64,000 nucleotides of DNA, from the NCBI RefSeq assembly GCF_016117655.1, contig NZ_CP064936.1, forward strand, positions 1-64,000. Reading direction: 5' to 3'. The notes beneath the pieces were generated by a model. That model was not told the origin of the DNA. It did not search any database and saw only the letters and a list, made by a program, of their open reading frames with translations. This DNA is from Treponema peruense. GTDB lineage: Bacteria; Spirochaetota; Spirochaetia; Treponematales; Treponemataceae. The position numbers were made by a program, and so were the translations under genes. Shown in pieces: positions 16,229 through 25,079 of this stretch; position 1 is the first letter of the stretch, and every line of letters starts with the position of its first letter.

Positions 16229-17554
16229 TTAGAGCTGTTCAAGTTCATCCAGGTACTTCTGGAGTTTTCCACTCAGAAGAATATCCGAAATAACTGTCTG
16301 GTTAAGTGACGAAAGCGGGCATTCGAATCCTTCATAGCGTGATTTGTATTCTTCTGCAAGTTTTTTTGGAAGAACTGCAAAAGCCGCTTTTATTGTTCCA
16401 AATGTGGAAGTTTCAAAAGAGTTTGTGTAAATTACCTTGTCGGAATTTTCGTGAAGGAAGGGTGTAGCGTCTTCGGAACAGGTGGATGTGTCGTATTCTA
16501 TTATGTATCTGTAAGGTTCGGCTGTGACCCATGAAAGAATTTCGTTTCTTCTGGAATCCAAATCTTTTAACGGACTGTCGCTTGGGGGAACATCGGTTGG
16601 TGTTGTAAAAACCATTGTTGCGCCGCTTGTGACAAGGAAGTCAAAGTTCATTCCTGAGTCATCCTGCGGAATTTCTTTTACGGGCTTTCCGGTAAGTGAG
16701 AGTATTTTTTTCATTGTCCTTTCTGTTCCTTCGCAGATTGCAATTGAAGGATTTACGTTTGGATGTCCGTTTCCTGAAGAAAGTTCTGCAAGTTGGAGAA
16801 GACCGTGTCCCTGTGATTTTATTCCGTTTTCTGAAAGAGACGGGAGTGACAGTATGTTGAATATAAGCTGCTTTATGTCTGTCCCGATTATTATGTTTGC
16901 CGGGTTTACGTCTGTTTTGCGGAAGTTGTATAGGAATGCAGCTACTGCGATTCTGAGAGTTTCGTCTCCAATCAAAGAGTCTTCTTTGTTTACTTTGTGC
17001 TGTTTGTTTTTTATGAATGCCTGTCTGTAAAGTTCTGAAAGTTCCTGTTCGGGGGTTGAAAGAGACGTTTTGTTCAGTTCTGAATTCAATTCAGCAGAAG
17101 ACTGGATTACCTGGCCTGAACTTAATATTATGGGTGCAGATTCGCTTTGTTTGGGTACAGTTGGTTCGTTGCGTGTGTCTTCTTCTGAATCAAACGGGTC
17201 TGCCATTACAAAAGTGTCTTTTTTTGATTCAACGGCGGCGTCCATTATTGATTCTACTGTGGGAATCTGGTCTTCCTGGTTTGTGTTGATTGAGTTCAAT
17301 TCTAATGTTTCTCCCGGTTTTTTTACAAAGAAGCCGCTTTTGGGTACAGATGTAATGTAGCCGGCTTTTTCGAGTTCTTCATATGCTTTTGTTACTGTAT
17401 TTTTGCTTATGCCTTGTTTCTGGGACATTACGCGCACTGAAGGTAATTTTGTTCCTGTTTTGAGAGTGTTGTTTTCTATCTGCCCGGATATTTCGCGGAA
17501 AAGCTGATAGTACAATTTTCTTTTGCTGTCTTTGTCGAGTTCAAAATCTTTCAA
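16229..17554 (-). CDS. GntR-family regulator with degenerate aminotransferase domain (MocR-like)
   Basis: The N-terminal 75 residues form a winged helix of the GntR type (KLYYQLFREISGQIENNTLK, TKLPSVRVMSQ, SKNTVTKAYEELEKAGYI). The rest, about 330 residues, has the length and layout of a fold-type I aminotransferase domain, as in MocR/PdxR regulators. The segment where the PLP-binding lysine normally sits reads YTNSFETSTFGTIKAAFAVL. The expected Ser-Lys is replaced, and the C terminus is short (441 residues against about 460-500). It may be a ligand-only or non-PLP regulator. It is convergent with arginase; its target is unknown. Confidence 0.75.
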   Translation of the reverse strand: MKDFELDKDSKRKLYYQLFREISGQIENNTLKTGTKLPSVRVMSQKQGISKNTVTKAYEELEKAGYITSVPKSGFFVKKPGETLELNSINTNQEDQIPTVESIMDAAVESKKDTFVMADPFDSEEDTRNEPTVPKQSESAPIILSSGQVIQSSAELNSELNKTSLSTPEQELSELYRQAFIKNKQHKVNKEDSLIGDETLRIAVAAFLYNFRKTDVNPANIIIGTDIKQLIFNILSLPSLSENGIKSQGHGLLQLAELSSGNGHPNVNPSIAICEGTERTMKKILSLTGKPVKEIPQDDSGMNFDFLVTSGATMVFTTPTDVPPSDSPLKDLDSRRNEILSWVTAEPYRYIIEYDTSTCSEDATPFLHENSDKVIYTNSFETSTFGTIKAAFAVLPKKLAEEYKSRYEGFECPLSSLNQTVISDILLSGKLQKYLDELEQL

Positions 17555-17642
17555 CAGAATGTCCCCTCTTTTTATTTCTGAACTTTTTTATCTGTACCCA
17601 TATTATAGGGTTGAACGTCTGAAAAAGCAAATTTTTTTTGTG

Positions 17643-18431
17643 TCAGAAGTCGGGCTTTTCTATTGGCGTCAGACAGAATCTTGAGGCAAAGTCGCGAGCC
17701 TTCCATGCGTTGAATATTACGTCTGAAGGATGGTGTGCGTCTGAATTGCAGATTACTCTTGCGTTTGAGCGCGATACCATTTCCCAGAATTCGCAGTACG
17801 GATAGGCGTAGCGGATTCCGCGGCGGGTGTCACTTGGTGTGCGTGTTATTCCGAGTCCGTTTATTTCGAGCGGCAGGTCAAGATCGCAGGCTGCATCGAG
17901 TATGGCCTGAAGGCATGCTTTTGACTGTTCGTCCCATTCTTTGTAGCCTGCCATAAAAAGGTCGGGGTGTGCTACAAAGGCGAAGTTTCCGGAACGCATG
18001 CCGTCTATTGTCTGGTCAATGTATTTGTTGAGAAGCATGGGGTTGTCTATGTCGGGCGCGTAAATGTGGCTTGAACCGTCTGTTACCCAGTGTGGCCCCA
18101 GAACAAGATAGTCTGCTTTGTAAGTAGATTTGAGGTCGTCAGAATACCATGCCGAAAAATCGCTGTCCCATTCACATTCGTAGCCTGTGTAGACGGGGAA
18201 CGGAGCGGCTTCTTTTGCTTCTTCTATCCATTCAAGGTAAGTGGGAACTTCATCTATGGACATTCTTATGTTGGGCCAGCAGTCATCGAAAGAGTCCGGG
18301 TAAGGGCAATGGTCTGAAAATCCAAGCTGTGTGCAGCCTTCACGGATTGCCTGTTCAACATAGTCGAGGGGCGTTCCTTCTGCATGATTGCAAAGCTGTG
18401 TGTGTGTATGAAAATTTGATATTGGGTTCAT
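17643..18431 (-). CDS. PHP-domain histidinol-phosphatase-like protein (HisJ/HisK family)
   Basis: PHP-domain phosphoesterases of this family dephosphorylate histidinol phosphate. The 262-residue protein shows the metal motifs FHTHTQLCNHAEG at the N terminus, FSDHCPYP near residue 40, FVAHPDLF in the middle and NSDAHHPSDV near the C terminus. No other histidine-biosynthesis gene is nearby, so a different phosphorylated substrate is possible. It is 88 bases upstream in coordinates from the MocR-like gene; the gap holds one TCTGTACCC motif at 17591-17599. Confidence 0.85.
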   Translation of the reverse strand: MNPISNFHTHTQLCNHAEGTPLDYVEQAIREGCTQLGFSDHCPYPDSFDDCWPNIRMSIDEVPTYLEWIEEAKEAAPFPVYTGYECEWDSDFSAWYSDDLKSTYKADYLVLGPHWVTDGSSHIYAPDIDNPMLLNKYIDQTIDGMRSGNFAFVAHPDLFMAGYKEWDEQSKACLQAILDAACDLDLPLEINGLGITRTPSDTRRGIRYAYPYCEFWEMVSRSNARVICNSDAHHPSDVIFNAWKARDFASRFCLTPIEKPDF

Positions 18432-18484
18432 GGTATTATTGTAACATATTTTGAGTTTATTTTCATGCTGTACTGGCGGGTTGG

Positions 18485-18922
18485 CTATGGGTGCTTTTTA
18501 CTGCACTGGCTGCATCCTGTGACAATTACGTGCTTTTTTCCTGAAGTTTTGTTAAAGAGCCTGGCTACGAGGTGGCCGTCTTTTACAGGAACTTCTTTGT
18601 GGCAGACAGGACAGATTCTTTTTATGCCAGGTTCGGGGTTTGGAAAGCAGTGCGGGCAGCCACTTATGGTACACAGCTGGTCGGGTACATTCATTGGCCT
18701 GTAGACGCGGCTTATGAGGTCTTCTCCCGGAAGAAGAGGAGTGTTGCAAAGGGGACAGTTTATCAAAAGGCCTTTTGAGGCTGCTTCCTGTTGTTTTTGC
18801 CGGGCGAGCTTTTGCCTGTGTTCTGATTCACCGTAGGCTTTCCACTTTATGTAGAAGTTCAGGAGCAGTATAATGAGTATTGCGGCTGCTGCCATGAGAA
18901 TAAAGGTTAGTGTGCCGGACAT
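18485..18922 (-). CDS. Membrane-anchored zinc-ribbon protein, function unknown
   Basis: This 145-residue protein has one N-terminal membrane helix (about residues 5-24), a basic Lys/Gln-rich segment, then cysteine pairs CPLCNTPLLPGE, CPHC, CPVC and CSQC. These suggest two or more zinc ribbons on the cytoplasmic side. I recognise no named family. It sits between the PHP gene and tRNA-Val on the minus strand, and the tRNA terminator separates it from the tRNA. Confidence 0.75.
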   Translation of the reverse strand: MSGTLTFILMAAAAILIILLLNFYIKWKAYGESEHRQKLARQKQQEAASKGLLINCPLCNTPLLPGEDLISRVYRPMNVPDQLCTISGCPHCFPNPEPGIKRICPVCHKEVPVKDGHLVARLFNKTSGKKHVIVTGCSQCSKKHP

Positions 18923-18961
18923 TTTATTTCCTTAAAATAAAACAGTTGTGCAAGATCTGAA

Positions 18962-18998
18962 ATAAAAAAGGCTCCATGCAAAATACATGAAGCCTTTA
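18962..18998 (-). terminator. Intrinsic terminator downstream of tRNA-Val
   Basis: On the minus strand AAAGGCTTCATG pairs with CATGGAGCCTTT (one G-U pair) around a seven-base loop and is followed by a T tract. It lies directly 3' of the tRNA. Confidence 0.85.
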
Positions 18999-19001
18999 CA
19001 A

Positions 19002-19074
19002 TGGGCGGTGAGAGGATCGAACTCCCGACAACCTGGGTGTAAACCAGGTGCTCTCCCAGCTGAGCTAACCGCCC
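19002..19074 (-). tRNA. tRNA-Val (anticodon TAC)
   Basis: Read on the minus strand, the 73-base sequence begins GGGCGGTTAGCTCAGCTGGG and forms a full cloverleaf. The acceptor stem is GGGCGGT/ACCGCCC with discriminator A, the anticodon stem is CCTGG/CCAGG with loop TTTACAC (anticodon TAC), and the T arm is GTTCGAT. CCA is not encoded. An AT-rich promoter region lies to the right, and the terminator at 18962-18998 follows. Confidence 0.96.
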
Positions 19075-19155
19075 GATGTTTTTATATGATAGCATATAAT
19101 TTTTTTTGTGTCTAGTGGGGAATGTGGGTTTCTGCGTATTTGGGGACCTTTTTGT

Positions 19156-20040
19156 TTAAATTTCGTAGGCCTGCAGGCATTTGTATCCCGGGTGAATAAA
19201 TGTGCTGAACTTGTGACCGTAGATTTGTTCAAGAATTTGCGGTGACATAACTTGGTCAAGGGAGCCTGAAACAAGGGAGCCGTTTTTCTGGAGAAGGGCC
19301 AGTCTGTCTGCGAAGCGTGCGGCTGTATTAAGGTCGTGTATGCAGACGAGTATGCCTTTGTTTTCGCTGTGTGCCAGTTCTTTAAGGAGTGCGAGAAGGT
19401 CGTTTTGGTATGCAAAGTCAAGGTTGGCGACCGGTTCGTCCAGCAGAAGAAAGGCCGTGTTCTGCGCGAGGGCGCGCGCTATTCTTACTTTTTGGTACTC
19501 GCCGCCGGACAGGGACAGAATGTTTTTGTCGGCAAGGTTTTGTATCTGTACCTTTTTTATGGCTTCTTCTGCGGCGGCGTAATCGATGGGTGTGTATATG
19601 CCTGATTTCGCGCGCCCGAATCTCCCGGTTAGCACAACGTCGCGGGCGGTGTAATTCCACGCGGGGAATTCAGCTTGTGTCAGGTAAGCGATGTGGCTTG
19701 TTATTTTAAGGCGTGACAGTGCTTTTAGGGGGACAGAATCGAGCAGAATATCTGTACCCTTAAGGCCGTTTTTCCTAATGCCGGCCATGAGTGTAAGGAG
19801 AGTGGATTTTCCGCTTCCGTTTGGGCCAGAAAGACAGACAAATTCTTTTGTGTTAAGGTCAAGGTTTATGTTCTGTAGTACGTTTTTTTTGTTCCACGAG
19901 GCTGTTAGATTTTTGGCGCTGAGAGTGTGTGTATCTGTACCATTATCTGTCGCTGTTTGTAAAACTGTACCCGTTTCTGTACCTATATCTGTGCCTTTAA
20001 CTGTACCTGTATTTGGATTTGTTTTTATATCTGTACCCAT
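19156..20040 (-). CDS. ABC transporter ATPase of iron-siderophore/cobalamin type (BtuD/FecE-like)
   Basis: This is the ATP-binding subunit of a BtuCDF-type importer. It has Walker A SGPNGSGKSTLLTL, signature LSGGEYQKVRIARAL, Walker B FLLLDEPVANLD and a switch His in CIHDLN. The start is placed at ATG 20040, seven bases after AAGGGA, 23 bases past the permease stop; an in-frame ATG at 20106 would overlap the permease. The first 35-40 residues before the normal family start (LSAKNLTASW) are a Gly-Thr repeat (GTDI, GTVKGTDIGTETGTV) encoded by repeated GGGTACAGAT-like DNA. This extension is unusual for the family. Confidence 0.9.
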   Translation of the reverse strand: MGTDIKTNPNTGTVKGTDIGTETGTVLQTATDNGTDTHTLSAKNLTASWNKKNVLQNINLDLNTKEFVCLSGPNGSGKSTLLTLMAGIRKNGLKGTDILLDSVPLKALSRLKITSHIAYLTQAEFPAWNYTARDVVLTGRFGRAKSGIYTPIDYAAAEEAIKKVQIQNLADKNILSLSGGEYQKVRIARALAQNTAFLLLDEPVANLDFAYQNDLLALLKELAHSENKGILVCIHDLNTAARFADRLALLQKNGSLVSGSLDQVMSPQILEQIYGHKFSTFIHPGYKCLQAYEI

Positions 20041-20062
20041 AACTGATCCCTTAACTGTACCC

Positions 20063-21013
20063 TTATTTTTTTGAAAGGAGCAGCCATACAAAAAACGGTG
20101 CGCCAAGAAGTGCTGTGACTGTTCCGACTGGAATTTCTGCAGGTGCGGCGGCTGTTCTGCAAACAGTGTCTGATATGAGAAGAATTATGGCTCCACACAA
20201 CATGGATGCCGGTAAATGTACAAGAGCTTTTGGTCCTGCAAGTTTTCTGGCACAATGCGGGGCAATGAGTCCTATAAAACCGATTGTTCCGCCTGCGCAA
20301 ACTGCCGCTGATGCTGCAAGTGTTCCTGCGAGGAGTGTCTGCGTTCTGAGTTTTTGTACTTCAAGTCCAAGGGACGCAGCTGTTGTTTCGCCTGCGTAGA
20401 GTAAGTCGAGTTTTGGGCTTAGTAAAAGAAGCGCCGGTATTGAAATGAGTGCGGGTATTGCAACAAGTTTGAGTTCGTTCCAGCCGCGCCCGCTGAAGCT
20501 TCCGAGCATCCAGATGTACATTGACTGGATTTTTTGGGAATTGAGGGAAAGTGTTATTGATGTAAGTGCGGAATACAATGTTCCGAGTGCTGTTCCGCAG
20601 AGGAGTATGGCTGTAGTTGAAGCTTCGCGTGTTTGTGAAAGGAGTGCCACTGCAAGGCCTGCGATGAGGGCTCCTAAAAAAGATCCCGCGTTTAGTATTG
20701 CGCCTCCTGCAAAGCATGCTGCACTTACCGCGCCAAGTGTTGCGCCCGATGTGATTCCCAGGATGCCAGGTTCTGCGAGCGGGTTTCGGAATAAAAGCTG
20801 AAAGGCGGCGCCGGATCCACCGAGCATTATGCCTGCTGTGGCTGCAAGTAGTGTTCGTGGCAGTCGAATTTGCAGCAGAATATTCTGCGCCGCCGTGTTT
20901 GTGTTTGCGAGGAGCTGTTTGAAGTCCAGATTTGTGGCACCGAGCGCGATGGAGAGAGCAGCAGTCAGTAAGAGGATAATTGTTAGCAGAGTGAATTTGG
21001 TGGCGGTTTTCAT
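20063..21013 (-). CDS. FecCD/BtuC-family ABC transporter permease
   Basis: This is the membrane subunit of an iron-chelate or cobalamin importer, 316 residues with about nine to ten membrane helices. Family strings include IRLPRTLLAATAGIMLGGSG, FRNPLAEPGILGITSGATLG and the C-terminal GTIGFIGLIAPHCARKL. The next ATPase gene starts just after it and the binding-protein gene ends 12 bases before its start, which gives a binding protein, permease, ATPase order. Whether it carries iron chelates, haem or cobalamin cannot be decided from sequence alone. Confidence 0.93.
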   Translation of the reverse strand: MKTATKFTLLTIILLLTAALSIALGATNLDFKQLLANTNTAAQNILLQIRLPRTLLAATAGIMLGGSGAAFQLLFRNPLAEPGILGITSGATLGAVSAACFAGGAILNAGSFLGALIAGLAVALLSQTREASTTAILLCGTALGTLYSALTSITLSLNSQKIQSMYIWMLGSFSGRGWNELKLVAIPALISIPALLLLSPKLDLLYAGETTAASLGLEVQKLRTQTLLAGTLAASAAVCAGGTIGFIGLIAPHCARKLAGPKALVHLPASMLCGAIILLISDTVCRTAAAPAEIPVGTVTALLGAPFFVWLLLSKK

Positions 21014-21025
21014 ACTGGGTGTTTG

Positions 21026-22063
21026 TTATTGCAGAGATGCGGTTTGGGTTGGGGCGCTGGTTTGTGGAGCGGGGATGCTGTTGTCGCACAGGATTTGTTC
21101 AACTTGTTTTAGTGCAAGAGTGATTCTTGGTCCCGGACGTGAAATTATGTCTGCGTTTATTGTGTAGATTTTTTTGTTTTTTACGGCGCTTATTGTGTTC
21201 CAGCCCGGGCGCTGTTCTACCTGTGAAGGGGAAATTCCGTTTGAGTCTGGAAGAATTATTACGTCGGGGTTTGCGGCAATTATTGCTTCTTCTGACACGA
21301 GCGGATACTGCGATTGCAGAGAGGAAAATATATTTGTTCCTCCGGCGGCCTGAATTATTTCTGTTATATAGGAAGATTTTCCGGCGCTCATGTAGGGTGA
21401 ATTCCATACTTCGTAATAGACGTTTTTTTGTTTGGAGAGAGACTGTTGGACTTGCGTTTTGTTTTGTGCTGCGGTGAATGCGTTTTGTATGCTTTGCGCA
21501 AGTTCGTTTGCTTTTTTTGTGTGGCCGGTGAGTTCCCCCATGTAAATAATTTCCTGTATAATAGAAGAAACTGATTCAGCTTTTGACAGATAGACTTTTA
21601 TTCCGGCTGATTCGAGCTGTGGTTTTGCAAAGTCGTGCATTCCTTCTGAACCGTAAACCATGTCCGGTGAATAGGAAATTATTTTTTCTATGCTGAGCGA
21701 TTTTTCTGAAAAGCCGCCGACGCTTGGTTTTTGCTGCATTTGTTCTGGCCAGTCGCAGAAGTCTGTTCGGGCAGCAATCTGACTATATGCGCCTATTTCA
21801 CAAAGGATTTCGGCCGCAGACGGTGAAAGAACGACTATGCGTTTTGGAACGTAGCGCGGGGAAGCGGCGGCAACGGTTTGTGCATTTGCAGTTTGGGAAG
21901 AGTCGGTTTTTGTTAATGGAACTGCGCTTTTTGTTTTTGCACAGCCGGCAGCAAGTAATGACGCTGTTAACGAAATTATTGCTGCGGCTGCCAAAATAAG
22001 TGCGCGCGTTTTTTTTGTTTTGTTCAATTTATTCTGCTTGTTCTGCGCTTTTTGTTTTTGCAC
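21026..22063 (-). CDS. Periplasmic binding lipoprotein of iron/cobalamin importer (BtuF/FepB-like)
   Basis: This is the first gene of the importer operon, 345 residues. A Lys/Gln-rich start is followed by a hydrophobic signal segment and the lipobox SLLAAGC, so the mature protein is lipid-anchored. The periplasmic-binding fold shows RIVVLSPSAAEILCEIGA, RTDFCDWP, DMVYGSEG and the interdomain helix region ANPDVIILPD. It delivers ligand to the BtuC-like permease downstream. The cluster lacks an obvious metal or B12 riboswitch that I could identify. Confidence 0.9.
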   Translation of the reverse strand: MQKQKAQNKQNKLNKTKKTRALILAAAAIISLTASLLAAGCAKTKSAVPLTKTDSSQTANAQTVAAASPRYVPKRIVVLSPSAAEILCEIGAYSQIAARTDFCDWPEQMQQKPSVGGFSEKSLSIEKIISYSPDMVYGSEGMHDFAKPQLESAGIKVYLSKAESVSSIIQEIIYMGELTGHTKKANELAQSIQNAFTAAQNKTQVQQSLSKQKNVYYEVWNSPYMSAGKSSYITEIIQAAGGTNIFSSLQSQYPLVSEEAIIAANPDVIILPDSNGISPSQVEQRPGWNTISAVKNKKIYTINADIISRPGPRITLALKQVEQILCDNSIPAPQTSAPTQTASLQ

Positions 22064-22084
22064 TTTTTTCTCTTTTGCTCGATG

Positions 22085-22771
22085 TTACCGGGCGCCCCAT
22101 TCTGCGTAGTAAGCGTCGATTTCTTTTTTGAGTTCGTCGGTAATTATTCCGTTCTGGCCGGGTTTGTAAAGATATTCAACTACGTCTTTCATTGTTACGA
22201 TTGCGCGTGCAGGGAAGCCGTATTTTTCTGTTATTGCGTCCAGTGCGCTCTTTTGTGAGTCGAGTGCGCGTTCCATTCTGTTGAGCGAAACCATTTCTCC
22301 TACAATTGTTATTGCGTCGGGTGTTGTTCCCTGGGCTTTTACTACGGGATATGTTTCTTCGATGGATTTTCCTGAAGTGGTTACGTCTTCTATTATTACT
22401 ATGCGGTCACCGTCGTGTATTTCACTTCCGAGCAGATTTCCTTTGTCTGCACCGTGGTCTTTTGCTTCTTTTCTGTTTGAGCAGTAGCGTATTTCTTTGC
22501 CGAACAGTTTCTGGTAAGCGATGACGGTTGCTACACTGAGCGGAATTCCCTTGTATGCGGGGCCGAACAATACGTCGAAGTTGTCTCCGAAGTTGTCGTG
22601 TATTGCGTGCGCGTAGAATTCGCCGAGTTTTGCGAGCTGGCTGCCTGTTACGTATGCACCTGCGTTCATGAAGAAGGGTGATTTGCGTCCGCTTTTGAGG
22701 GTGAACGAACCGAATTTGAGTACTTTGCACTCGACCATGAAGTCAATGAATTCTTTTTTATACTGTTCCAT
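22085..22771 (-). CDS. pyrE: Orotate phosphoribosyltransferase
   Basis: PyrE joins orotate and PRPP to make orotidine 5'-phosphate in UMP synthesis. The 228-residue protein has the PRPP-binding signature RIVIIEDVTTSGKSIEET near residue 120, the substrate loop FTLKSGRKSPFFMNAG near the N terminus and FGPAYKGIPLSVA. It is 21 bases from the binding-protein gene on the same strand, but functional linkage is unlikely. It is divergent from the AlbA_2 gene; the 115-base gap between them is AT-rich and probably holds both promoters. Confidence 0.95.
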   Translation of the reverse strand: MEQYKKEFIDFMVECKVLKFGSFTLKSGRKSPFFMNAGAYVTGSQLAKLGEFYAHAIHDNFGDNFDVLFGPAYKGIPLSVATVIAYQKLFGKEIRYCSNRKEAKDHGADKGNLLGSEIHDGDRIVIIEDVTTSGKSIEETYPVVKAQGTTPDAITIVGEMVSLNRMERALDSQKSALDAITEKYGFPARAIVTMKDVVEYLYKPGQNGIITDELKKEIDAYYAEWGAR

Positions 22772-22886
22772 GCTTTGAATAATAGCGTATTTTTAAAATT
22801 TAATATACAATTTTTTAATAATGTATCAAAACAAAAAAGTGGAATTATCATAGAAGTTAACATGCTCAGATTTAGGAGGTGTTTTG

Positions 22887-24338
22887 ATGATGAACTTTGA
22901 AGAACTTAACATAGAGACTTTGAAGGAAGGAAACCATTTTGAAGCAAAACTTGCAAAAGGTGGAATTCCTAACAGCCTGTGGGAAACTTACTCATCATTT
23001 GCTAATACTGATGGAGGAATAATCCTTCTTGGTGTGAAAGAAAACAAAGATCATACCTTTATGATAGAAGATATTGAAAAGCCTGAACAGATGGTAAAAA
23101 CCTTTTGGGATAACATAAACAACAAAAAAATCGTAAACATAAATATTCTCAGCAATAGTGATGTTGAAATTAAGGAAATTGGAGGAAAACATACTATTTG
23201 TATTACAGTTCCACGTGCAGAACGAATTTATCGCCCTGTTTTCAAAGGAACAGATATGTTTGCAGGAACATATAGAAGAAATGGAGAAGGGGATTATCTT
23301 TGTTCCAAAGAAGAAGTCTCTGCCATTTTTAGGGATGCTGGACAAGTTACCCAGGATAATAAAATTATTACTGAAATAAGCCTTGATACTCTTTGTAAGG
23401 AAACAATTGCACATTACAGACAGCGTTTCGTTCTGATTCATCAGGGACATGTTTGGAATGATCTTTCTGATATAGATTTCTTGAAAAAACTCGGTGCTGC
23501 AAAAATCAATTCAGAAGATGGAAAGGTTTATCCGACTGCAGCAGGGCTTTTGATGTTTGGTTATGAATCAGAAATCCTGTATGAATATCCTCAGTATTTT
23601 CTTGATTATCAGGAGCACTTTGATGAATCAACAAGATGGTCAGACAGGATTGTTTCAAGTTCCGGCGAATGGAGCGGAAATTTATTTGACTTTTTCTTTA
23701 AGACTTTCAATAAACTTTCAGAGGATGTAAAAAAACCTTTCATTCTTAATGGAATTACAAGAGTTGATGATACACCTGTTCACAAGGCAATTCGTGAAGT
23801 TCTTTTGAATACTCTTGCAAATGCGGATTATTATGGACGACGTGGAGTTGTTATAAAAAAATATAAAGATCATTTTTCTTTTGAAAATCCTGGATTATTC
23901 AGAATAAGCATTAAGGAAGCTTTTGACGGCGGAGTATCAGATCCGCGCAATGCAACAATCTTAAAAATGTTTTCAATGATTGATATTGGTGAGCGGGCTG
24001 GAAGTGGAATTCCTGGAATTGTTTCTGTCTGGAGTAAGGAATATGGATATGAACCTGAATATTTTCAGGCTGTAAATCCTGAAAGAACTTGTACTGTTTT
24101 GAAATTAAAGAGTGATAGTTTAAATGATAGTTTAAATGATAGTTTAAATCTTTCTGACAGTGAAAACAAAGTTTTTTCTGAAATAAAAAAGAATAATGCA
24201 GTAACTATTGAAGAATTAATAAAGTTGGCTGGTATTTCTGAACCAACAGTGAACCGTTGTTTGAAATCGTTGAAAGAAAAGGGAGTTCTTGATAGAGAAG
24301 GATCAAAGAAAACTGGCAGTTGGAAAATATTAGAGTAG
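22887..24338 (+). CDS. AlbA_2 / Schlafen-type ATP-binding regulator
   Basis: This protein of about 483 residues begins with an AlbA_2 (Schlafen-like) domain (GNHFEAKLAKGGIPNSLWET, FANTDGGIILLGVKE). It has an HATPase_c_4-like middle part (FILNGITRVDDTPVHKAIRE, LNTLANADYYGRRG, GERAGSGIPGI) and a C-terminal winged helix (TIEELIKLAGISEPTVNRCL). A short tandem DNA repeat (AGTGATAGTTTAAATGATAG, period 12) encodes SDSLNDSLNDSLNLSDSE before the winged helix and could vary in copy number. ATG 22887 follows AGGAGG by seven bases. Such genes often sit in accessory regions; the target is unknown. Confidence 0.85.
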   Translation: MMNFEELNIETLKEGNHFEAKLAKGGIPNSLWETYSSFANTDGGIILLGVKENKDHTFMIEDIEKPEQMVKTFWDNINNKKIVNINILSNSDVEIKEIGGKHTICITVPRAERIYRPVFKGTDMFAGTYRRNGEGDYLCSKEEVSAIFRDAGQVTQDNKIITEISLDTLCKETIAHYRQRFVLIHQGHVWNDLSDIDFLKKLGAAKINSEDGKVYPTAAGLLMFGYESEILYEYPQYFLDYQEHFDESTRWSDRIVSSSGEWSGNLFDFFFKTFNKLSEDVKKPFILNGITRVDDTPVHKAIREVLLNTLANADYYGRRGVVIKKYKDHFSFENPGLFRISIKEAFDGGVSDPRNATILKMFSMIDIGERAGSGIPGIVSVWSKEYGYEPEYFQAVNPERTCTVLKLKSDSLNDSLNDSLNLSDSENKVFSEIKKNNAVTIEELIKLAGISEPTVNRCLKSLKEKGVLDREGSKKTGSWKILE

Positions 24339-24382
24339 AAATATCGAAAAATCATCGCTATGAGTTTATATTGGAGAGTAAT

Positions 24383-25030
24383 ATGAAAAAACTGATTCAA
24401 ATTATCCTAACGTGTTTAACAGTGCTCTTTGCGTCCTGTTCTTCAATGCCGATGGAAAATGTAGAAAGTGTAGAAAAAGGCGTGGCACTTGAAAAGAATT
24501 GGGGATATGTAATTGCAAGAGTGATTAATCCTGATGCGGGAAAAACTATTCCTGCTTATAATCTGGACGGCGAAGTATCAGAATATATAAAACTGAATTC
24601 GGATGTTACTTTTGAAAACAAGTATCGTGTATTTGGTTCAGGCAAGTTTGTAAATGACGAAGCTCCTGTGCAGTTATATTTTTGCAGGATAAAAAAAGGC
24701 AGTTATTATGTTTCTCAAGTCGGAACAAATTCAGTTTATAAACCTGCTTATTTTTTTAATGTTAAAGAAGGCAGAATAAATTATATCGGCGATTTTTATA
24801 TTGATTTGGTTCATGGCGGATTAATAACACTTAAGTTTGGGCATGACTGGTATGATTTAACAGTCAAAGATAATTTTTCTGATCTTGCAGATTTTGATTC
24901 TTATTTGTCTGAATATAAAGAATATGAACTGGTTAATTCTTCATCGGAATATAAAAAGAAACCGTGGATCTGTCCTGTTGACCGGAGTTATGTTACACCG
25001 AATACTGCTTCACAGAATACCGCGAAATAA
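24383..25030 (+). CDS. Small lipoprotein, paralogue A
   Basis: This protein of about 215 residues has a signal peptide ending in a lipobox (LTVLFASC). The mature part contains NWGYVIARVINPDAGKTIP, NDEAPVQLYF, EGRINYIGDFYIDL and DWYDLTVKDNFSDL. These strings are shared with the gene at 27329-27949, so the two are paralogues. ATG 24383 follows GGAGAG. Function unknown; probably anchored in the outer or inner membrane. The remnant at 26602-26664 appears to derive from the same family. Confidence 0.8.
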   Translation: MKKLIQIILTCLTVLFASCSSMPMENVESVEKGVALEKNWGYVIARVINPDAGKTIPAYNLDGEVSEYIKLNSDVTFENKYRVFGSGKFVNDEAPVQLYFCRIKKGSYYVSQVGTNSVYKPAYFFNVKEGRINYIGDFYIDLVHGGLITLKFGHDWYDLTVKDNFSDLADFDSYLSEYKEYELVNSSSEYKKKPWICPVDRSYVTPNTASQNTAK

Positions 25031-25079
25031 GTTTACAACAATATAATAAAATATTATAATATTGTTTTGGGAGAGCAAA

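Noticed and set aside
18432-18484. Riboswitch or leader between the PHP gene and the zinc-ribbon gene
   Set aside because: Only about 50 bases without conserved RNA motifs.
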